From positions 1 through 8,741 of the forward strand of contig CAZWEI010000046.1 of NCBI GenBank assembly GCA_964632135.1: a DNA stretch of 8,741 nt, in the 5' to 3' direction. This DNA is from JBFMAP01 sp964632135 (GTDB lineage Archaea; Micrarchaeota; Micrarchaeia; Burarchaeales; JBFMAP01). Every line of letters begins with the position of its first letter. The stretch's first letter is position 1. The translations under genes were made by a program, and so were the position numbers. Of the stretch, positions 5,841 through 8,741 are shown piece by piece. The notes beneath the pieces are model-generated. The model was not told where the DNA came from and did not search any database. It was given only the letters and a program-made list of their open reading frames with translations.

Positions 5841-6589
5841 TCCCCTGCCTTGATGTCAAGAATGGGAAAGTTGTGAAGGGAAAACGATTCGTCAACCTGC
5901 GGTATGCAGGCGACCCGGTGAAACTGGCGAAAAGATATTACGAGGAGGGCGCGGACGAGATTGTGTTTCTGGATATAACGGCGACACGGGAAAAAAGAAA
6001 AACGATAGTTGGGGTGGTAAGGCGGACAGCGAATGAGATTTTCATACCGCTCACTGTCGGCGGGGGGATAAGAACGCTCGGCGACATGCGCGCGCTCCTG
6101 AACGCGGGCGCGGACAAGATTTCCATAAACACCGCTGCAGTGGAGAATCCGGGGATTATACGGGAGGCTGCGAAGAGATTCGGGAGCCAGTGCGTCGTGG
6201 TTGCGATAGATGCCGCGCGCGAGCGGGGAAGCAGAGGGAAAAAATGGAGTGTTTACACGCGCGCAGGAACTGAAAAAACGGGGTTGGATGCGGTGGAGTG
6301 GGCGAGAAAGGCGGCAGAACTCGGCGCTGGCGAGATTCTGCTCACGAGCATGGACGCGGATGGAAGGGGGAGGGGTTATGATTTGGAACTCACGCGACGC
6401 GTTTCAGAAGCAGTTCGGATTCCGGTCATTGCTTCGGGGGGCGCGGGAAGCCTGAAGGATATACGCGACGCGTTTGAAATTGGAAAGGCTGACGCCGCGC
6501 TCATTGCGAGCGTCGTGCATTATAATAAATACGATATAAGAAAGATAAAGGAATATTTGCGCAGAAGAGGAGTTGCCGTGAGATTATGA
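5822..6589 (+). CDS. hisF: Imidazole glycerol phosphate synthase, cyclase subunit
   Basis: Uses ammonia from HisH to convert PRFAR to imidazole glycerol phosphate and AICAR. The 255-residue product begins MLAKRIIPCLDVKNGKVVKG, the conserved HisF N-terminus, which fixes the start at a GTG (5822) lying inside hisA. The catalytic pair is Asp11 and Asp130 (VVAIDAA). Other signatures are FLDITATREKRKT, PLTVGGGIRT, DKISINTAAV, LLTSMDADG and IASGGAGS. The usual TK after MDxDG is replaced by RGRG. The overlap with hisA suggests translational coupling, and the stop overlaps the hisIE start as ATGA. Confidence 0.95.
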   Translation: MLAKRIIPCLDVKNGKVVKGKRFVNLRYAGDPVKLAKRYYEEGADEIVFLDITATREKRKTIVGVVRRTANEIFIPLTVGGGIRTLGDMRALLNAGADKISINTAAVENPGIIREAAKRFGSQCVVVAIDAARERGSRGKKWSVYTRAGTEKTGLDAVEWARKAAELGAGEILLTSMDADGRGRGYDLELTRRVSEAVRIPVIASGGAGSLKDIRDAFEIGKADAALIASVVHYNKYDIRKIKEYLRRRGVAVRL

Positions 6590-7227
6590 AAATGAACAAA
6601 AGGCGCGCGGAAAAGCTCGCGGGCGGGGTTGATTTTGAAAAATGCGGGGGGCTCGTACCGGCGATAGCGCAGGCAGTGGACGGCGAGGTGCTGATGCTCG
6701 CGTTCATGAACAGGGAGGCGCTCGTGCGCACGCTTACCACTGGAAAGATGTATTACTATAGCAGAAGCAGGAAGAAATTGTGGAGAAAGGGGGAAACGTC
6801 AGGCAACGGGCAGTTGGTGGAAAATTTTTACATCGATTGCGACAACGACGCGCTCCTCTTCAAGGTTAGGCAGATTGGGAGCGCGTGCCACACCGGAAAG
6901 AGCAACTGCTTCGGGGCGCCAAAAACAAAAAAATTCACGCTCGAGGAATTGTTCCGCGTGATTGAGGGGAGGAAGAGAAATCCGCAAAAAAATTCGTACA
7001 CGAACGCGCTCCTCAAAAATGAGAAGAAAATTTACGAGAAAATATACGAAGAGAGCGAAGAGTTGGTAGAGGCTGCGCGCAGAGGCAAAAAAAGCGAAAT
7101 TGTGTGGGAGGCCGGGGACGTTCTCTATCACCTGCTGGTCCTGCTCGCGAAAAAAAACGTCGGGTTTGGCGAGGTGCTGGCCGAGCTTGAGATGAGGAGG
7201 AACAGAAAGAAAGCGAAAAAAGGATAG
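6586..7227 (+). CDS. hisIE: Bifunctional phosphoribosyl-AMP cyclohydrolase / phosphoribosyl-ATP pyrophosphohydrolase
   Basis: Covers steps two and three of the pathway in one 213-residue chain. The N-terminal cyclohydrolase (about residues 15-115) has MLAFMNREAL, YYYSRSR-KLWRKGETSGN, DCDNDALLFKVRQ, and ACHTG followed by CF, giving the three zinc cysteines. The C-terminal pyrophosphohydrolase (about 120-205) has YTNALL, the acidic helix KIYEESEELVEA and EAGDVLYHLLVLL, its metal-binding Glu and Asp residues. The ATG overlaps the hisF stop; a second ATG at 6592 is possible and is better spaced from GTGAG. Fused HisIE is common in bacteria and plants, while many archaea keep hisI and hisE apart. 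This is the last his gene in the window. Confidence 0.93.
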   Translation: MKMNKRRAEKLAGGVDFEKCGGLVPAIAQAVDGEVLMLAFMNREALVRTLTTGKMYYYSRSRKKLWRKGETSGNGQLVENFYIDCDNDALLFKVRQIGSACHTGKSNCFGAPKTKKFTLEELFRVIEGRKRNPQKNSYTNALLKNEKKIYEKIYEESEELVEAARRGKKSEIVWEAGDVLYHLLVLLAKKNVGFGEVLAELEMRRNRKKAKKG

Positions 7228-7237
7228 TTTTTAAAAC
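7228..7237 (+). promoter_or_regulatory. TATA-like element (also a short T-run) after hisIE
   Basis: TTTTTAAAAC follows the hisIE stop directly. As a TATA box it would start transcription near 7261, giving a 35-nt leader for the gene at 7297. The five Ts could also help end the his transcript. A small imperfect hairpin (GGTTTGA 7261-7267 with TCAAAACC 7272-7279) would lie at the new transcript's 5' end. Confidence 0.4.
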
Positions 7238-7296
7238 ATCCGCGCGCAAAGGTATAACCCGGTTTGAACAATCAAAACCAATGGAGAAGTGATAGG

Positions 7297-7464
7297 ATGA
7301 CTGTGAAGGGAAACGACATAATAATGGCTTGCCCGTTATGTTTTTCTGAAGAGGGGATTTCGGTCAGGCTCGAGCCGAGCAGCGAGAGCAACGTGCACGT
7401 GTGCCCGAGGAACCAGAGCCACAAATTTACTGTTGAGAACGGGATGCTGAAGAGGTTGAAATAG
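7297..7464 (+). CDS. Small zinc-ribbon-like protein
   Basis: A 55-residue protein with a CPLC knuckle (residues 11-14) and a second CPRNQSH element about 24 residues later, so three cysteines and a histidine could hold a zinc ion. The spacing suits a minimal zinc ribbon, but no named family is recognised. The ATG at 7297 has GGAG at 7283-7286; an in-frame TTG at 7264 would add 11 unlikely residues. The next gene begins seven bases after the stop, so the two are probably co-transcribed. Confidence 0.65.
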   Translation: MTVKGNDIIMACPLCFSEEGISVRLEPSSESNVHVCPRNQSHKFTVENGMLKRLK

Positions 7465-7471
7465 GGGCGGG

Positions 7472-7966
7472 ATGATGAAATCAGTCGAGCAGGTCACGCG
7501 CGAGGCAGTCGAGAGCGGGGGGGTTCTCGCACTCCTTTATTTCGACGTTCACGGGAACTCGAAGGAGGTAGTGCAGAACTTGATGGTCGAGTTCGTCTCC
7601 CGCATCACGAAGGAAAGGGGCGTCATATACGCAGTCGGCGAGATTGAGGAGATAATCGAATTCAATGAGATGTTTTCCACCTCCGCGGAAGTGAAGGTTC
7701 TCGCGAAGGATTTCGCCTCCCTCGTGGGGCTCGCGGTCCTTTACAGCCCCATCGGCGTGGAGGTTCTGGAGCCGCACTCAATAAGGCTCTCGATTCCGGA
7801 GGCGCAGAACATAATTTTGAACGCGGCGCAGACGAGCCAGGAGTTCGCCACGTTCGTGCTCGACAGGATAATGAAGCCCGACGAGCTCGCGGAGTTCAAG
7901 AGGAAGATGGCTGGCAAGGCGGAGCTCGGGAAGAGGCTGATGGAGAGGAAAAAGGACGGGAAGTGA
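7472..7966 (+). CDS. Conserved-looking hypothetical protein, function unknown
   Basis: A 164-residue soluble protein that I cannot name. It shows a compact alpha/beta pattern with the motif YFDVHGNS (residues 23-30), a central block VIYAVGEIEE (51-60) followed by MFSTSAEV (67-74), YSPIGVEVLEP (91-101), and a lysine-rich charged C-terminal tail. There is no signal peptide or membrane segment. Two adjacent ATGs at 7472 and 7475 are possible starts, preceded by GGGGCGGG. Its C-ending codon preference is like that of rpl1 and the SpoIIM-like gene and unlike the his genes. The low-complexity tail could contact nucleic acid, but that is a guess. Confidence 0.7.
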   Translation: MMKSVEQVTREAVESGGVLALLYFDVHGNSKEVVQNLMVEFVSRITKERGVIYAVGEIEEIIEFNEMFSTSAEVKVLAKDFASLVGLAVLYSPIGVEVLEPHSIRLSIPEAQNIILNAAQTSQEFATFVLDRIMKPDELAEFKRKMAGKAELGKRLMERKKDGK

Positions 7967-7976
7967 AGCATTTCCA

Positions 7977-7984
7977 TTTAAATT
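7977..7984 (+). promoter_or_regulatory. TATA box of rpl1
   Basis: TTTAAATT, ten bases past the preceding stop codon, fits an archaeal TATA box. Transcription would begin near 8009, leaving a leader of about 115 nt before the rpl1 ATG at 8125. That is long for an archaeal message and contains the hairpins at 8040-8092. Confidence 0.5.
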
Positions 7985-8039
7985 CTTTTCTGTGCATAAT
8001 AAACCCACACAGCACTGTTTTTCCCGCGGAACTGCACGC

Positions 8040-8092
8040 GGTCCAATTTTTGCCTCGGGGCAAAAATGGACCATTCGAGCTTGGGCTCGAAT
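8040..8092 (+). promoter_or_regulatory. Double hairpin in the rpl1 leader
   Basis: The first hairpin pairs GGTCCA-A-TTTTTGCC (8040-8054) with GGCAAAAATGGACC (8059-8072): fourteen base pairs with a single bulged A and the loop TCGG. The second begins at the very next base, ATTCGAGC (8073-8080) with GCTCGAAT (8085-8092) and the loop TTGG. Both would be in the untranslated RNA ahead of rpl1. Archaeal L1 is known to repress its own message by binding a structured site that mimics its 23S rRNA site. Whether this is that site, a terminator or a repeat element cannot be settled by eye; there is no U-run after it, which argues against a terminator. Confidence 0.5.
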
Positions 8093-8124
8093 TGGTTGCG
8101 CGCGCAGGAGGGAACGGTGAATAA

Positions 8125-8741
8125 ATGAAACGCGAACAAATACTCGCAGCGGTGAATGCCGCGCTCGCTGACAAGGGGAAGAGGAAATTCACGCAGAGCG
8201 TGGAGCTTGCGCTCAATTTCAAGGGGATAGATTTCAACAAGCAGGATAACAGGATTAACATAGAGGTCGCGCTGCCCAAGGGAAAGGGGCGCGAGGTTAA
8301 GGTGGCCGTTTTCGCGGACGGGCAGCTCGCGCTCGATGCAAAAAATGCGGGCGCTGAGCTCGTTGTAAGCGGCGCGGAGATACCAAAGCTCGCGGGGGAC
8401 AGACCGAGGCTGAAATCCCTTATGGAATACGAGTTTCTCGCGCAGCCGCAGTTGATGTCGGTTATAGGAAAAAATCTGGGGCAGGTGCTGGGCACGAGAG
8501 ACAAACTTCCGAAGCCGGTTCTGGGCGGCGCGCTTGGCGCGCTGATTGAGCGCGCGAAGAAAAGCATAAAGCTGAAAACAAAAGGAAAATACCTGCCGAC
8601 ACTGCACTGCCTTGTGGGAACGGAAACAATGACGGCAGAGGACATCGCGGACAACATAGAGGCGGTTTACGAGGCCGTAAAAGGCAAGACGCAGGAGCAG
8701 AGCTTAAAGTCCGCGTACGTGAAACTCACGATGGGAAAGCC
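8125..8741 (+). CDS. rpl1: Large-subunit ribosomal protein L1 (uL1), 3' end cut by the window
   Basis: Forms the L1 stalk of the large ribosomal subunit, which moves the E-site tRNA, and in archaea also acts as a translational repressor of its own operon. 205 codons are visible of an expected 212-220, so only a few residues are missing. The sequence shows FTQSVELALNFKGIDF, RINIEVALPKGKGR, the inserted domain with VAVFADGQLALDAK, FLAQPQLMSVIGKNLG, the LPKPV motif, and SAYVKLTMGK at the end, all typical of archaeal L1. The ATG at 8125 has GGTGA four bases ahead (8116-8120) and GGAGG at 8107-8111. The bacterial-style neighbour L11 is not next to it here. Confidence 0.95.
   Translation, partial: MKREQILAAVNAALADKGKRKFTQSVELALNFKGIDFNKQDNRINIEVALPKGKGREVKVAVFADGQLALDAKNAGAELVVSGAEIPKLAGDRPRLKSLMEYEFLAQPQLMSVIGKNLGQVLGTRDKLPKPVLGGALGALIERAKKSIKLKTKGKYLPTLHCLVGTETMTAEDIADNIEAVYEAVKGKTQEQSLKSAYVKLTMGK

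Noticed and set aside
8040..8092. The leader hairpins as an intrinsic terminator
   Set aside because: There is no T-run after either stem, and the hairpins lie downstream of the rpl1 promoter and close to its start.
7896..8657. A 253-codon minus-strand frame opposite rpl1
   Set aside because: rpl1 is unmistakable on the plus strand. The shadow is Ser/Phe/Pro-rich and crosses the hairpin leader.

Overview
The window looks like a piece of an archaeal genome. Promoters are TATA-box type (TTTAAATA-like boxes about 25 nt ahead of the inferred transcript starts). Several genes have GGAGG/GGTGA ribosome binding sites. The right edge carries an archaeal-type ribosomal protein L1 gene, and one gene is an archaeal SpoIIM-like membrane protein. 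GC is moderately high, with a striking abundance of GCGCGC in the histidine genes. A DPANN-type or other deep archaeal lineage is plausible but not provable from this window.

Layout: (1) 1-183, a flank with a TATA box and a dyad at the expected start of transcription. (2) 184-3778, hisD-hisB-hisG-hisH on the plus strand, tightly packed or overlapping. (3) 3761-4165, a minus-strand gene for a small protein with two ACT domains, overlapping the end of hisH tail to tail. (4) 4250-7227, a SpoIIM-like membrane protein gene followed at 19 bp by hisA-hisF-hisIE, also overlapping. (5) 7297-7966, a 55-residue zinc-ribbon-like protein and a 164-residue unrecognised protein. (6) 7967-8124, an untranslated leader with strong hairpins. 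(7) 8125-8741, rpl1, cut by the window edge.

The his genes cover most of histidine synthesis: HisG (step 1), HisIE (steps 2 and 3), HisA, HisH plus HisF, HisB (dehydratase) and HisD (last two oxidations). The aminotransferase HisC and a histidinol-phosphate phosphatase are not in the window. The his cluster is split by the ACT gene and the SpoIIM-like gene, so hisA-hisF-hisIE is probably transcribed from the SpoIIM-gene promoter.

The most unusual points are: two IS200/IS605- or REP-like palindromes carried in frame inside hisB; changed metal-site residues in HisD (a reciprocal Gln-to-Glu and Asp-to-Asn swap) and HisB (one His of an HHxxE motif lost); a double hairpin in the rpl1 leader; and a dyad operator candidate at the his promoter. 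I see no CRISPR array, no tRNA or rRNA gene, and no intact mobile element. Nothing here convincingly amounts to a new multi-gene system.
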